17,762 bases of DNA from Bacteroidales bacterium UBA1711 (lineage in GTDB: Bacteria; Bacteroidota; Bacteroidia; Bacteroidales; P3), in the NCBI GenBank assembly GCA_002317325.1, contig DCJB01000010.1, positions 1 through 17,762 on the forward strand. The letters run 5' to 3'. Each line of letters starts with the position of its first letter. The stretch's first letter is position 1. The position numbers and the translations under genes were made by a program. Shown here in pieces: positions 1-6,689 of the stretch. Under the pieces are notes generated by a model. The model was not told the origin of the DNA and did no database searches. It was given only the letters and a program-made list of their open reading frames with translations.

Positions 1-30
1 TCCTCCGTTACTCCTCCGTTACTCCTCCGT
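1..30. repeat. 11-bp tandem repeat (TCCTCCGTTAC)
   Basis: Two perfect copies of TCCTCCGTTAC (1-11 and 12-22) are followed by an 8-nt partial copy (23-30). The array touches the window edge, so its full length is unknown. It lies downstream of the minus-strand antiterminator gene. No coding potential was seen. Confidence 0.9.
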
Positions 31-41
31 CTCTCCCCCGT

Positions 42-51
42 CCCCCCCCCC
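42..51. repeat. C10 homopolymer tract
   Basis: Ten consecutive C residues lie between the 11-bp repeat and the heptamer array. Runs of this length are prone to slippage in replication and sequencing. No gene in the window depends on it. It could matter to a gene to the left of the window. Confidence 0.85.
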
Positions 52-59
52 ATTTGTCC

Positions 60-122
60 GTTCACTGTTCACAGTTCACCGTTCACTGTCCACAGTTCAC
101 AGTTCACTGTCCGCTATTCACC
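60..122. repeat. Heptamer tandem array, core GTTCACN
   Basis: Nine 7-bp units in register start at 60: GTTCACT, GTTCACA, GTTCACC, GTTCACT, GTCCACA, GTTCACA, GTTCACT, GTCCGCT and ATTCACC. The alternation of ACTGT and ACAGT makes short inverted repeats inside the array. The TTCAC core is shared with the arrays at 4422-4482 and 6575-6672, with two units at 13371-13393 and with an 18-bp repeat at 17727-17762, so it looks like one repeat family spread through the intergenic DNA. Its function is unknown. Confidence 0.9.
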
Positions 123-176
123 ATCCAACTGATTGTCAACTAATTCTAAATTCATAATTACTCCAATAACGGTGGA

Positions 177-728
177 CTAAATATCCTTCCCTTGCTCTTG
201 CATCTCTTCGGGGTCGGGCAGCAGGTCGGATGCGGTGAGGTAGAGCCTTTCAATATTCGTCACCAAAGATAGTCCGATAGCGTTTATTCGGACAGCAAAG
301 TTTCCGTCCTTGCAGTCCGAAATCAGGGTGCCTTGCATACCCTCGAATGCGCCGCCCGTGATGGTGGCGGTGGCGCCCTTGTGCAGTTCCAGCGTGTTAT
401 GGATGGCCAGTTCCTGCTTGGCGTCAATCAGGCGGCGGATGGCCTCAATCTCCCTGTCGGGAATAGTCTGATAGTTTCTCGGTCGCACGATGTACGCCAC
501 GCCATCGACTGAACGCACCGCCTCCGCCTCCTTGGCAACGATGCGTGCAAAGATGTAGGAGCGAATCAGCGGCTCGGAGACAATCTTCACCCGGTCGCTC
601 CACACCCGACGGCGGTCTATCAGTGGCAAATAAACCTCCAACCCCAGTTCCTTCATGCGTTTCTCCACCGTCTTCTCGGCGCGTGAGGAAGTATAAATGG
701 CAACCCATCTGGGCTTATCGTCAAGCAT
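177..728 (-). CDS. UpxY-like NusG-family transcription antiterminator
   Basis: A 183-aa NusG paralogue. Residues about 7-100 form the NGN domain (RWVAIYTSSRAEKTVEKRM near the start, then a YLPL stretch), which in this family binds RNA polymerase. Residues about 117-165 form a KOW-like domain (KGATATITGGAFEGMQGTL). Length and architecture match UpxY proteins of Bacteroides, the specialised antiterminators that let polymerase read through long capsule or exopolysaccharide operons; RfaH is the enterobacterial counterpart. UpxY genes usually stand first in the operon they control, so the target would lie to the left of this window, past the repeats at 1-122; that is inference. The ATG at 728 places the NGN domain at the N-terminus, and a strong promoter box lies 65 nt upstream. 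A housekeeping nusG is unlikely, because no secE or ribosomal protein genes are nearby. Confidence 0.88.
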   Translation of the reverse strand: MLDDKPRWVAIYTSSRAEKTVEKRMKELGLEVYLPLIDRRRVWSDRVKIVSEPLIRSYIFARIVAKEAEAVRSVDGVAYIVRPRNYQTIPDREIEAIRRLIDAKQELAIHNTLELHKGATATITGGAFEGMQGTLISDCKDGNFAVRINAIGLSLVTNIERLYLTASDLLPDPEEMQEQGKDI

Positions 729-759
729 AGTAGTTAGTTACTATAAAGTTGCAAGGCAT
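721..759 (-). other. Possible 12-codon upstream ORF overlapping the antiterminator start
   Basis: Between the promoter box and the antiterminator ATG, an ATG at 759 opens a 12-codon frame (MPCNFIVTNYYA) whose TGA lies 5-7 nt into the antiterminator gene in another phase. If translated, it could couple or limit initiation at the main start. There is no ribosome-binding signal and short ORFs arise easily by chance, so this is tentative. Confidence 0.2.
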
Positions 760-793
760 CGCCGCTGCTTTCGGCAATGGAAAATTCACGCTG

Positions 794-801
794 CAAAAGT
801 A
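794..801 (-). promoter_or_regulatory. Bacteroidetes -7 box for the antiterminator gene
   Basis: On the minus strand this reads TACTTTTG followed by CA, a perfect match to the Bacteroidetes -7 consensus TAnnTTTG read by the lineage's primary sigma factor. It lies 65 nt upstream of the ATG at 728, implying a leader of roughly 55-60 nt. I see no convincing TTG or TTTG at the -33 position; the upstream DNA is a pyrimidine-rich T tract. Confidence 0.6.
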
Positions 802-1060
802 CGTATTTTTTGCGACACACATGAAAAAAAACGAACCCTCCACCGCCCGCTGTTGCGAAAACCAAGTCCATCAGCAGGTCGAACCCCCGCACCCGCAAAT
901 GCGGCTCCGAATCCAAAGCGTGCCACCGCCAAGAAATCCCGGCAGCGCTCCAGCCGAGGACATGCCAAGCTTTTTTGTAAAAATTTTGTGGACGGACGCA
1001 ATATTTCGGAGTTTTTTATGTTAAAAGAAGCGAGACAAAACAAAAATAACCAAAAGAAAC
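802..1060. other. Divergent intergenic region, no supported gene
   Basis: This stretch separates the minus-strand antiterminator from the plus-strand response regulator. The middle (about 840-960) is GC-rich like coding DNA and stays open in several frames, but none has a start signal or a protein I recognise. The last 90 bases are rich in A and T, as expected of promoter and leader DNA. A weak candidate for the response regulator is TATTTCGG at 1002-1009, which departs from TAnnTTTG. A decayed gene in the middle portion cannot be excluded. Confidence 0.4.
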
Positions 1061-1756
1061 ATGAATTTAGGCATTAAACTATTGGTCGCCGAGGACGACC
1101 TCAACCTCGGCACCATTCTGAAGGCTTATCTCATGCAGAAGGGGTTCACGGTCTGCCTGGCCACCGACGGACAGGCGGCGCTCGACACCTACCAGAAAGA
1201 GGAGGTGGATGCCTGCATTTTGGACATCATGATGCCCGTGAAGGACGGCTTCACCGTGGCTAAAGAAATTAGGCGTGTGGACAAGCGTACCCCCATCATC
1301 TTCTTGACCGCCAAGAGCCTCGAGGCCGACAAACTGAAAGGCTTCGAAATCGGCGCCGACGACTATGTGACCAAGCCTTTCAGCATGGACGAGCTGCTGG
1401 CGCGCGTCAACGCCACCATCCGACGCTCCTTCGACGACAGCAAACCCGACAAAAACCTCTTCACCATCGGCAACTTAGTGTTCGACTATTCGCACCAGAC
1501 GCTGGTCTGCGGCGACGAGGTGAGGCGGCTGACCATGAAGGAGTGCGAACTGCTCCGTATGTTCGCCATCAACTTCAACCAGCTGGTGGACCGCACAAGC
1601 ACGCTCCAAAAGATCTGGAAGGACGACAGCTACTTCGCCGCCCGAAGCATGGACGTGTATATCACCAAGCTGCGCAAATATCTCAAGATGGACCCGCGGG
1701 TGCAGATTGTCAACGTCCACGGCGTCGGGTTCCGGCTGACCATCAAGAACGACTGA
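1061..1756 (+). CDS. rprY: OmpR-family response regulator, RprY-like
   Basis: A 231-aa two-domain response regulator acting as a cytoplasmic DNA-binding protein. The receiver domain (residues about 5-118) keeps every signature position: acidic pair D12/D13, phosphoacceptor D55 in LDIMMP, T83 in FLTAK and K105 in TKPF. A winged-helix OmpR/PhoB domain follows (about 135-228), ending in ARSMDVYITKLRKYL and VHGVGFRL, which fits RprY of Bacteroides and Porphyromonas closely. RprY is known as a stress-linked regulator and in Porphyromonas gingivalis is an orphan. Here too no histidine kinase is next to it: the neighbours are a divergent antiterminator and an MBL-fold hydrolase 125 nt downstream. 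The ATG at 1061 puts the first receiver strand at the N-terminus, behind an A-rich leader without a Shine-Dalgarno site. The family is certain; the exact orthologue is likely. Confidence 0.9.
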   Translation: MNLGIKLLVAEDDLNLGTILKAYLMQKGFTVCLATDGQAALDTYQKEEVDACILDIMMPVKDGFTVAKEIRRVDKRTPIIFLTAKSLEADKLKGFEIGADDYVTKPFSMDELLARVNATIRRSFDDSKPDKNLFTIGNLVFDYSHQTLVCGDEVRRLTMKECELLRMFAINFNQLVDRTSTLQKIWKDDSYFAARSMDVYITKLRKYLKMDPRVQIVNVHGVGFRLTIKND

Positions 1757-1881
1757 CCCCAAAGGGTTCCGCCCCCCCCAGGCCGCCGTACCGAACCCGG
1801 ACCTGCCCCAAACCCGTCGCAGTCCTCCGCACCGGCCGCCCCCCCGCCGCCGAGGCCGAAAAACCATTTACTCCTGCCATC

Positions 1882-2649
1882 ATGAAGCTTATTTTTTTAG
1901 GGACAGGCACTTCCATGGGGGTGCCCGTCATCGCCTGCGGCTGCCCCGTCTGCCGGTCGTCCGACCCCCGCGACCGACACCTCCGCACCTCGGCGCTCGT
2001 GGAGACCGGCTGCGGCCGCAACATCCTCATCGACATAGGCCCCGACTTCCGCGAGCAGATGCTCCGCGCCGGTGTCTCGCACCTCGACGCCATTCTCATC
2101 ACCCACGCCCACCGCGACCACGTGGGGGGCTTCGACGACATCAGGCCGTTCAACTACGTCCAAGGACGCAAAATGGAGGTCTATTGCAACGCCGAAGCGC
2201 TCAACGCCGTGCGGCGCGACTATGGCTATATCTTCGACGTCCACCAATACCCGGGGCTGCCCGAGGCCGAGATGCACGAGGTGGGGGAGGCCCCCTTCTA
2301 TGCGGCGGGCGAACAGGTGGTGCCGGTCAAAGCCATGCACAAGGACCTGCCCGTCCTCGGCTACCGCATCGGCCCCTTGGGCTACCTGACCGACGCCAAC
2401 CACATCGCCCCCCAGGAGGTGGAAAAGCTCGCCGGGGTCGATACCCTCGTCATCAACGCCCTCCGAAAGGAGAAGCACTTCTCCCACTTCTGCCTTGCCG
2501 AGGCGCTGGAGGTCGTGGCCAAAGTGGCGCCGCGGGCGGCATACCTCACCCACGTGAGCCACGAAATGGGACTCTACGCCCAGGTGGAGCGCGAACTCCC
2601 GCCCGGAGTGCGCCTGGCCTACGACGGATTGGGCATCACTGTACAATAG
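1882..2649 (+). CDS. MBL-fold metallohydrolase, PhnP-like
   Basis: A 255-aa protein of the metallo-beta-lactamase fold. THAHRDH (74-80) is the HxHxDH metal-binding motif, with further likely ligands at D171 in YLTDAN and H224 in YLTHVSHE. GTGTSMGVP (7-15) and the cysteine cluster CGCPVC (20-24 and neighbours) resemble PhnP, a cyclic phosphodiesterase whose cysteines bind a structural zinc. Bacteroidetes carry such proteins widely outside any phosphonate operon, so the substrate here is uncertain; a cyclic nucleotide or other phosphodiester is the best guess. I chose the ATG at 1882 because MKLIFLGTGTS is the usual family N-terminus; the frame stays open far upstream into rprY, but that stretch is antisense-like, low-complexity sequence. 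The glycosyltransferase starts 3 nt after the stop, so the two are probably co-transcribed. Confidence 0.88.
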   Translation: MKLIFLGTGTSMGVPVIACGCPVCRSSDPRDRHLRTSALVETGCGRNILIDIGPDFREQMLRAGVSHLDAILITHAHRDHVGGFDDIRPFNYVQGRKMEVYCNAEALNAVRRDYGYIFDVHQYPGLPEAEMHEVGEAPFYAAGEQVVPVKAMHKDLPVLGYRIGPLGYLTDANHIAPQEVEKLAGVDTLVINALRKEKHFSHFCLAEALEVVAKVAPRAAYLTHVSHEMGLYAQVERELPPGVRLAYDGLGITVQ

Positions 2650-2652
2650 GCC

Positions 2653-3831
2653 ATGGAGACTGCCCGAATGCCAAACCCCGCCCCGCCGACGTCCCCCGCC
2701 CGCCAAACCCGCCCATCCCGCGCCGAGGAACGCCACCTCCACGTGGTGTCCTTCGATGTGCCGTGGCCCGCCGACTACGGCGGGGTGATAGATGTCTATG
2801 GCCTGCTGGTCGCCCTCAAGGCGGCGGGTGTCCGCACCCACCTCCACTGCTACCTCTACCACCGTCCCCCGGCGGCCGAGCTGGAGCCGTTGTGCGCCGA
2901 AGTGCTCTACTACCGCCGCCGCACAGGCATGGCCAGCCAGCTGGGCCGCCGCCCCTACATCGTGCAGTCGCGCCGCGCGGCGCAACTGCTGGCGCGCCTC
3001 CGCCACGACCGCCACCCCGTGCTTCTCGAAGGACTCCACAACTGCTGGCTGCTCGAACAGCTGGCGGCCGACGGCCGCACGGTCACCGTGCGCGCCCACA
3101 ACGTGGAACACGACTACTACGGCGCCCTCGCGGCGGCGGAGCCCCGCTGCTGGAAGCGCCTCTTCTTCCGCATCGAAGCCCATCGGCTGCGCCGCTACGA
3201 ACCCGTGCTGCGCCGCGCCTCGGCGGTGATAGCGCTCTCCTCGGCCGACGCGCAACACTTCCGCGCCATGGGCTGCCGCGTGCTGGAAGCCGGCCCCTTC
3301 CACGGCCACCGCGCCCCCGACCCCCGGCCGGGCAGGGGCGCCTACGTCCTCTACCACGGCAACCTGTCGGTGCCGGAAAACGCCCATGCCGCCCGCTACC
3401 TCATGGAGCAGGTGATGGGCGGCAGCCCTGTACCCTTTGTGGTGGCCGGCCGCGCCCCCGGCCAAGACCTGCGCGCCCTGGCCGACAGGCTGCCCAACGT
3501 GCGCCTCGTCGCCGACCCCGACGACCAAACCATGCACCGCCTCATCGCCGAAGCCCAAGTGAACCTGCTCGTCACCCACCAGCCCACGGGAGCGAAACTG
3601 AAACTGCTCAACGCCATCTACGAAGGACGCTTCTGCGTGGCCGACAGCAATATGCTCCACGGCACGGAGTTAGCCTCCGCCTGCGTCGTGGCCGACACCG
3701 CCGAAGCCCAGCGGCGGGCGGTGGAGTCGCTCATGAGCCGCCCCTTCGCCGAAGCCGACGCCGCCTACCGTCGCCGCCTCCTCGCCGACAACAATTTGAG
3801 CCAAGAATTTTTAGATATTGTGCTTAAATGA
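2653..3831 (+). CDS. Glycosyltransferase, GT4/GT-B type
   Basis: A 392-aa predicted glycosyltransferase with two Rossmann-like halves. The acceptor half begins at about residue 28 (LHVVSFDVPWPADYGGV, with the glycine loop typical of GT-B enzymes) and includes RAHNVEHDYY (148-157). The donor half starts near VLYHGNLSVPENAHAARYL (232-250). A region with the lysine and glutamate expected for nucleotide-sugar binding (GAKLKLLNAIYEGRFCVADS) lies at 313-332. No transmembrane segment is seen, so it should be cytoplasmic or peripheral. The sugar and acceptor cannot be told from sequence. The first 27 residues are proline- and arginine-rich and may not belong to the folded protein; M6 is an alternative start. 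It follows the MBL gene after 3 nt and is followed by a separate promoter, so it probably ends that transcription unit. Confidence 0.85.
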   Translation: METARMPNPAPPTSPARQTRPSRAEERHLHVVSFDVPWPADYGGVIDVYGLLVALKAAGVRTHLHCYLYHRPPAAELEPLCAEVLYYRRRTGMASQLGRRPYIVQSRRAAQLLARLRHDRHPVLLEGLHNCWLLEQLAADGRTVTVRAHNVEHDYYGALAAAEPRCWKRLFFRIEAHRLRRYEPVLRRASAVIALSSADAQHFRAMGCRVLEAGPFHGHRAPDPRPGRGAYVLYHGNLSVPENAHAARYLMEQVMGGSPVPFVVAGRAPGQDLRALADRLPNVRLVADPDDQTMHRLIAEAQVNLLVTHQPTGAKLKLLNAIYEGRFCVADSNMLHGTELASACVVADTAEAQRRAVESLMSRPFAEADAAYRRRLLADNNLSQEFLDIVLK

Positions 3832-3850
3832 GTTTTTTTTCGTAACTTTG
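3818..3850 (+). promoter_or_regulatory. Bacteroidetes promoter ahead of the DUF4199 gene
   Basis: TAACTTTG at 3843-3850 matches the -7 consensus TAnnTTTG exactly. A TTG at 3818-3820, 22 nt upstream, is a candidate -33 element lying inside the end of the glycosyltransferase gene, and the spacer contains a T8 run. Only 16 nt separate the box from the ATG at 3867, so the mRNA leader should be about 10 nt or less. Confidence 0.7.
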
Positions 3851-3866
3851 TACTTCATTATGTGCT

Positions 3867-4421
3867 ATGGCAAGAGTGTTCAGACGATATAAATCAGTGA
3901 TTTATGGCAACTACCGCAAGGCGGCTGCCATAGATGGCGCCATTGCGGGAGCCGTCATGGCGGTCGTAATGCTGGCGCGAGACCTGCTGGCAGCCGCCCC
4001 CGCGCCCGCCCCCGAAAACTACATCACCGAACTGGTGCTGGCCGTCGCCATCTTCTGGTCTTCCTACCACTACCGCAAAGGCTTGGACGACGGCCGCGTG
4101 ACGCTCAAAGAACTGCTCCTCCTCGGTATAGGCATCGGCATCGTGAGCGCGGTGGTGTATGGGCTGTGGGTGTGGCTCTACTGCGGCTGCATCGACCCCG
4201 CCCGCACCGCCTACTACTGCCAGCAGCGGGCGGCCGTGATGACCCCCGCCACCGAAAGCCCCGAAGCGCGGCGGGCGTTAGAGCTGGCCCTCGGCTACAC
4301 GGCGGGCGACTGGGGCTTCATCGCCGGATTCCGCTCGGCCGTAATGAGCGTAATCATCGCCTTCTTCGCCGCCCTAATTCTGCGCACCGAAAAAAGCCCC
4401 CTCCGCCAACCCCCCAAATAA
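3867..4421 (+). CDS. DUF4199-type integral membrane protein
   Basis: A 184-aa inner-membrane protein with a basic N-terminus and four predicted hydrophobic helices at about residues 22-44, 53-68, 83-107 and 151-172, a layout matching the DUF4199 family of Bacteroidetes. No biochemical function is established for the family. It is often found next to a GT2 glycosyltransferase like the one that follows, so the two may act together on a lipid-linked sugar at the membrane; that is inference from context. A perfect promoter box 16 nt upstream suggests it starts the unit with the GT2 enzyme and ychF. The C-terminal tail is short, basic and proline-rich. The family assignment rests on topology, size and neighbours rather than a diagnostic motif. 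Confidence 0.72.
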   Translation: MARVFRRYKSVIYGNYRKAAAIDGAIAGAVMAVVMLARDLLAAAPAPAPENYITELVLAVAIFWSSYHYRKGLDDGRVTLKELLLLGIGIGIVSAVVYGLWVWLYCGCIDPARTAYYCQQRAAVMTPATESPEARRALELALGYTAGDWGFIAGFRSAVMSVIIAFFAALILRTEKSPLRQPPK

Positions 4422-4482
4422 CACTTCACAACTTCACAACCTCACAATTCACAATTCACAACTTCACAACCACACATCTTCA
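4422..4482. repeat. TTCAC heptamer/octamer array before the GT2 gene
   Basis: Directly after the DUF4199 stop codon come CACTTCA, CAACTTCA, CAACCTCA, CAATTCA, CAATTCA and CAACTTCA, then a degenerate tail ending in TTCA. The array stops 5 nt before the GT2 ATG and so forms the whole gap between the genes. It contains no G on the plus strand, giving an unstructured mRNA leader of the kind Bacteroidetes ribosomes favour. It has the same CACTTCA and CAATTCA units as the array at 6575-6672. Confidence 0.85.
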
Positions 4483-4487
4483 CCCCC

Positions 4488-5426
4488 ATGCAAATAACAA
4501 TCATTGTACCGCTTTTCAACGAAGAAGAATCGCTGCCCCACCTGGCCGAGTGGATCGACCGGGTGATGGAAGAACACCACTTCGACTACGAGGTCGTGAT
4601 GGTTGACGACGGGAGCAAAGACCGCTCCTGGCAGGTCATCGAACAACTCCACGCCAAAAACCCGAGATACAAGGGCGTGAAGTTCCGCCGCAACTACGGC
4701 AAGTCCGCCGCCCTCAACGTCGGCTTCGCCCGCGCCGAAGGCGACGTGGTCGTCACCATGGACGCCGACCTTCAGGACAGCCCCGACGAAGTCCCCGAAC
4801 TCTACCGCATGATCAAAGACCAAGGCTTCGACCTCGTGAGCGGCTGGAAGAAAAAACGCTACGACTCCAAACTGGCCAAGAACATACCCTCCAAGTTCTT
4901 CAACTGGACCACACGCAAGATGAGCGGCATCAAGCTGCACGACTTCAACTGCGGCCTCAAAGCCTACCGCCGCGACGTGGTCAAGAGCATCGAGGTCTAT
5001 GGCGAAATGCACCGCTACATCCCCGTCATCGCCAAGTGGGCGGGCTTCGCCAACATCGGCGAAAAGGTGGTCCAGCACCGCAAACGCGAGTTCGGCGTCA
5101 CCAAATTCGGCCTCGACCGCTTCGTCAACGGCTACCTCGACCTCATGAGCATCATGTTCATGTCCAAATTCGGCAAACAGCCCATGCACTTCTTCGGGCT
5201 GGTGGGCTCCGCCAACTTCCTCCTCGGCTTCGTCGCCTTCGTCGTGGTCTGCGTCATGCGCATCTGCGGCAGCATCTCCCTCACCAACAGCGTCTGGTTC
5301 TACGTCTCCATGCTCTTCATCCTCATGGGCATGATGCTCTTCCTCGCCGGCTTCATCGGCGAACTGGTCTGCCGCAACAGCACCACCCGCAACCAATACC
5401 TCATCGAAAAGGAGGTGGCCCAATGA
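4488..5426 (+). CDS. GT2 glycosyltransferase with C-terminal membrane anchor (DPM1/GtrB-like)
   Basis: A 312-aa enzyme of the dolichol-phosphate-mannose-synthase-like branch of GT2. The GT-A domain spans residues 1-225, with IIVPLFNEEESL (5-16), the nucleotide-binding VDDGS (39-43) and the metal-binding DADLQD (92-97). Two transmembrane helices follow at about 233-258 and 268-294. Relatives transfer a sugar from UDP- or GDP-sugar to undecaprenyl phosphate on the cytoplasmic face of the membrane; the sugar here is unknown. The DUF4199 gene upstream is a common partner. There is no Shine-Dalgarno site: the ATG follows CACCCCC and a G-free heptamer array. The stop codon overlaps the ychF start by ATGA, so the two genes are translationally coupled. 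Confidence 0.9.
   Translation: MQITIIVPLFNEEESLPHLAEWIDRVMEEHHFDYEVVMVDDGSKDRSWQVIEQLHAKNPRYKGVKFRRNYGKSAALNVGFARAEGDVVVTMDADLQDSPDEVPELYRMIKDQGFDLVSGWKKKRYDSKLAKNIPSKFFNWTTRKMSGIKLHDFNCGLKAYRRDVVKSIEVYGEMHRYIPVIAKWAGFANIGEKVVQHRKREFGVTKFGLDRFVNGYLDLMSIMFMSKFGKQPMHFFGLVGSANFLLGFVAFVVVCVMRICGSISLTNSVWFYVSMLFILMGMMLFLAGFIGELVCRNSTTRNQYLIEKEVAQ
5409..5418 (+). promoter_or_regulatory. Strong Shine-Dalgarno-like site before ychF
   Basis: AAGGAGGTGG lies inside the last codons of the GT2 gene, with GGAGG 7 nt before the ychF ATG. Such a full match is rare in Bacteroidetes, whose ribosomes mostly ignore the sequence. It also encodes the Lys-Glu-Val of the GT2 C-terminus, so chance cannot be ruled out. 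Confidence 0.5.
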
Positions 5427-6523
5427 GCCTCCAATGCGGAATTGTGGGGCTGCCCAACGTGGGCAAATCCACCCTCTTCAACTGTCTGAGCAACGCCAAG
5501 GCCCAGGCGGCCAACTTCCCCTTCTGCACCATCGAACCCAACGTGGGCGTCATCACCGTGCCGGACGAGCGCCTTGCCAAACTGGTCGAAATGGAACACC
5601 CCGCCAGCGTCGTGCCCGCCACCGTCGAAATTGTCGATATTGCCGGACTGGTGAAAGGCGCCTCCAAAGGCGAGGGCTTGGGCAACAAGTTCCTCGGCGA
5701 CATCCGAACCACCGACGCCATCATCCACGTCCTGCGCTGCTTCGACGACGACAACGTCACCCACGTCGATGGCGCCGTGAACCCCATCCGCGACAAGCAG
5801 ACCATCGACCTTGAATTGCAGTTCAAGGACTTGGAGACCATCGAAAACCGCTACGACAAAGAAGTGAAGAAGGCCAAGGCCGGAGGCGACCCCAAAGCGC
5901 GCAAACTGGTGGAGCTGATGGACCTCTACCGCGCCGCCCTGCTCTCCGGCCGCAGCGCCCGCACGGTCAAAATCGACGAAAGCCAGCAGGAAGCCGCCAA
6001 AGACCTCATGCTGCTCACAGCCAAACCCATCCTCTATGTGTGCAACGTCGATGAAGGCTCCGTGGTGTCGGGCAACAAGTATGTGGAAGCCGTCCGCGAG
6101 GCGGTGAAGGACGAAGAGGCCGAGGTGCTGGTCATCGGCGCCGGCATCGAGTCCGACATCGCCGAACTGGAGACCTACGAGGAGAAACAGATGTTCCTCG
6201 AAGACTTGGGCCTGAAGGAATCGGGCGTCAACCGCCTCATCAAGGCCGCCTACCGGCTGCTCAACCTGCAGACCTTCCTCACCGCCGGCCCCAAGGAGTG
6301 CCGCGCCTGGACCTTCAAGAAAGGCATGAAGGCGCCGCAGACCGCCGGCATCATCCACAGCGACTTCGAGCGGGGCTTCATCCGCGCCGAAGTCATCAAA
6401 TACGACGACTACGTGGCCTTAGGCAGCGAAGCCAAATGCCGCGAAGCCGGAAAGATAGCCGTCGAAGGAAAAGACTACGTCGTCCAAGACGGCGACATCA
6501 TGCACTTCCGTTTCAATGTATAA
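5423..6523 (+). CDS. ychF: Redox-regulated ATPase YchF (OLA1 family)
   Basis: A 366-aa protein, the normal length for YchF. It shows the G1 loop GLPNVGKST (9-17), the family hallmark NFPFCTIEPN (31-40), the G3 region DIAGLVKGASKGEGLGNKFL, and NVDE in place of the NKxD of ordinary GTPases, which fits the known preference of YchF/OLA1 for ATP. A coiled-coil insert (about 135-200) and a C-terminal TGS domain (about 280-366, with the typical HSDFERGFIRAEV) complete the fold. The family binds ribosomes and is linked to translation and stress responses. I took the ATG at 5423, which overlaps the GT2 stop by ATGA and follows an unusually good Shine-Dalgarno site; the frame is open upstream, but that part lies inside the GT2 gene. 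Downstream lies the heptamer array and the porW-like operon. Confidence 0.97.
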   Translation: MSLQCGIVGLPNVGKSTLFNCLSNAKAQAANFPFCTIEPNVGVITVPDERLAKLVEMEHPASVVPATVEIVDIAGLVKGASKGEGLGNKFLGDIRTTDAIIHVLRCFDDDNVTHVDGAVNPIRDKQTIDLELQFKDLETIENRYDKEVKKAKAGGDPKARKLVELMDLYRAALLSGRSARTVKIDESQQEAAKDLMLLTAKPILYVCNVDEGSVVSGNKYVEAVREAVKDEEAEVLVIGAGIESDIAELETYEEKQMFLEDLGLKESGVNRLIKAAYRLLNLQTFLTAGPKECRAWTFKKGMKAPQTAGIIHSDFERGFIRAEVIKYDDYVALGSEAKCREAGKIAVEGKDYVVQDGDIMHFRFNV

Positions 6524-6526
6524 GAG

Positions 6527-6558
6527 AGTGTGAAAAATGAATTGTGAATAATGAATTG
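6527..6558. repeat. Inverted counterpart of the heptamer repeats
   Basis: Just after ychF, AGTGTGAA (6527-6534) is the exact reverse complement of TTCACACT, which recurs in the CACTTCA half of the array at 6575-6616. TGAATTGTGAAT (6538-6549) is the exact reverse complement of ATTCACAATTCA, which recurs in the CAATTCA half at 6617-6658. The transcript could fold into a hairpin in several alternative registers. The pairing is a direct observation; any role in termination or translation control is inference. Confidence 0.65.
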
Positions 6559-6574
6559 AAAGCCCCCCAATTGT

Positions 6575-6672
6575 CACTTCACACTTCACACTTCACACTT
6601 CACACTTCACACTTCACAATTCACAATTCACAATTCACAATTCACAATTCACAATTCACACCTCACGTCTCA
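6575..6672. repeat. Heptamer array overlapping the porW-like start
   Basis: Six perfect CACTTCA units (6575-6616) are followed by six perfect CAATTCA units (6617-6658), one CACCTCA (6659-6665) and a degenerate CGTCTCA (6666-6672). The last units run into the codons for the lipoprotein signal peptide. Because each unit is 7 nt, gain or loss of one unit shifts the reading frame relative to upstream start codons. Confidence 0.92.
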
Positions 6673-6689
6673 TATCACTCCTCGCCGCC

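Noticed and set aside
1002..1009. TATTTCGG as a -7 box for the response regulator
   Set aside because: It breaks the TAnnTTTG consensus and the nearest TTTG (985-988) is only 13 nt upstream, far less than the 22 nt seen at the two better plus-strand promoters.
697..1077. A 126-codon Arg/Lys-rich open frame that could suggest a small histone-like protein
   Set aside because: It starts inside the opposite-strand antiterminator gene, has no start signal, overlaps the response regulator start and resembles no family I know.
1897..3660. A 587-codon open frame on the minus strand opposite the MBL and glycosyltransferase genes
   Set aside because: It spans two well-supported genes on the other strand and has the same Val/Gly/His composition as other antisense artefacts here.
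2184..3827. A 547-codon plus-strand open frame in another phase
   Set aside because: The translation is an Arg/Pro/Gly-rich out-of-phase reading of the hydrolase and glycosyltransferase genes.
6575..6672. The heptamer array as a CRISPR array
   Set aside because: Units are 7 bp and directly adjacent, with no spacers and no cas genes nearby.
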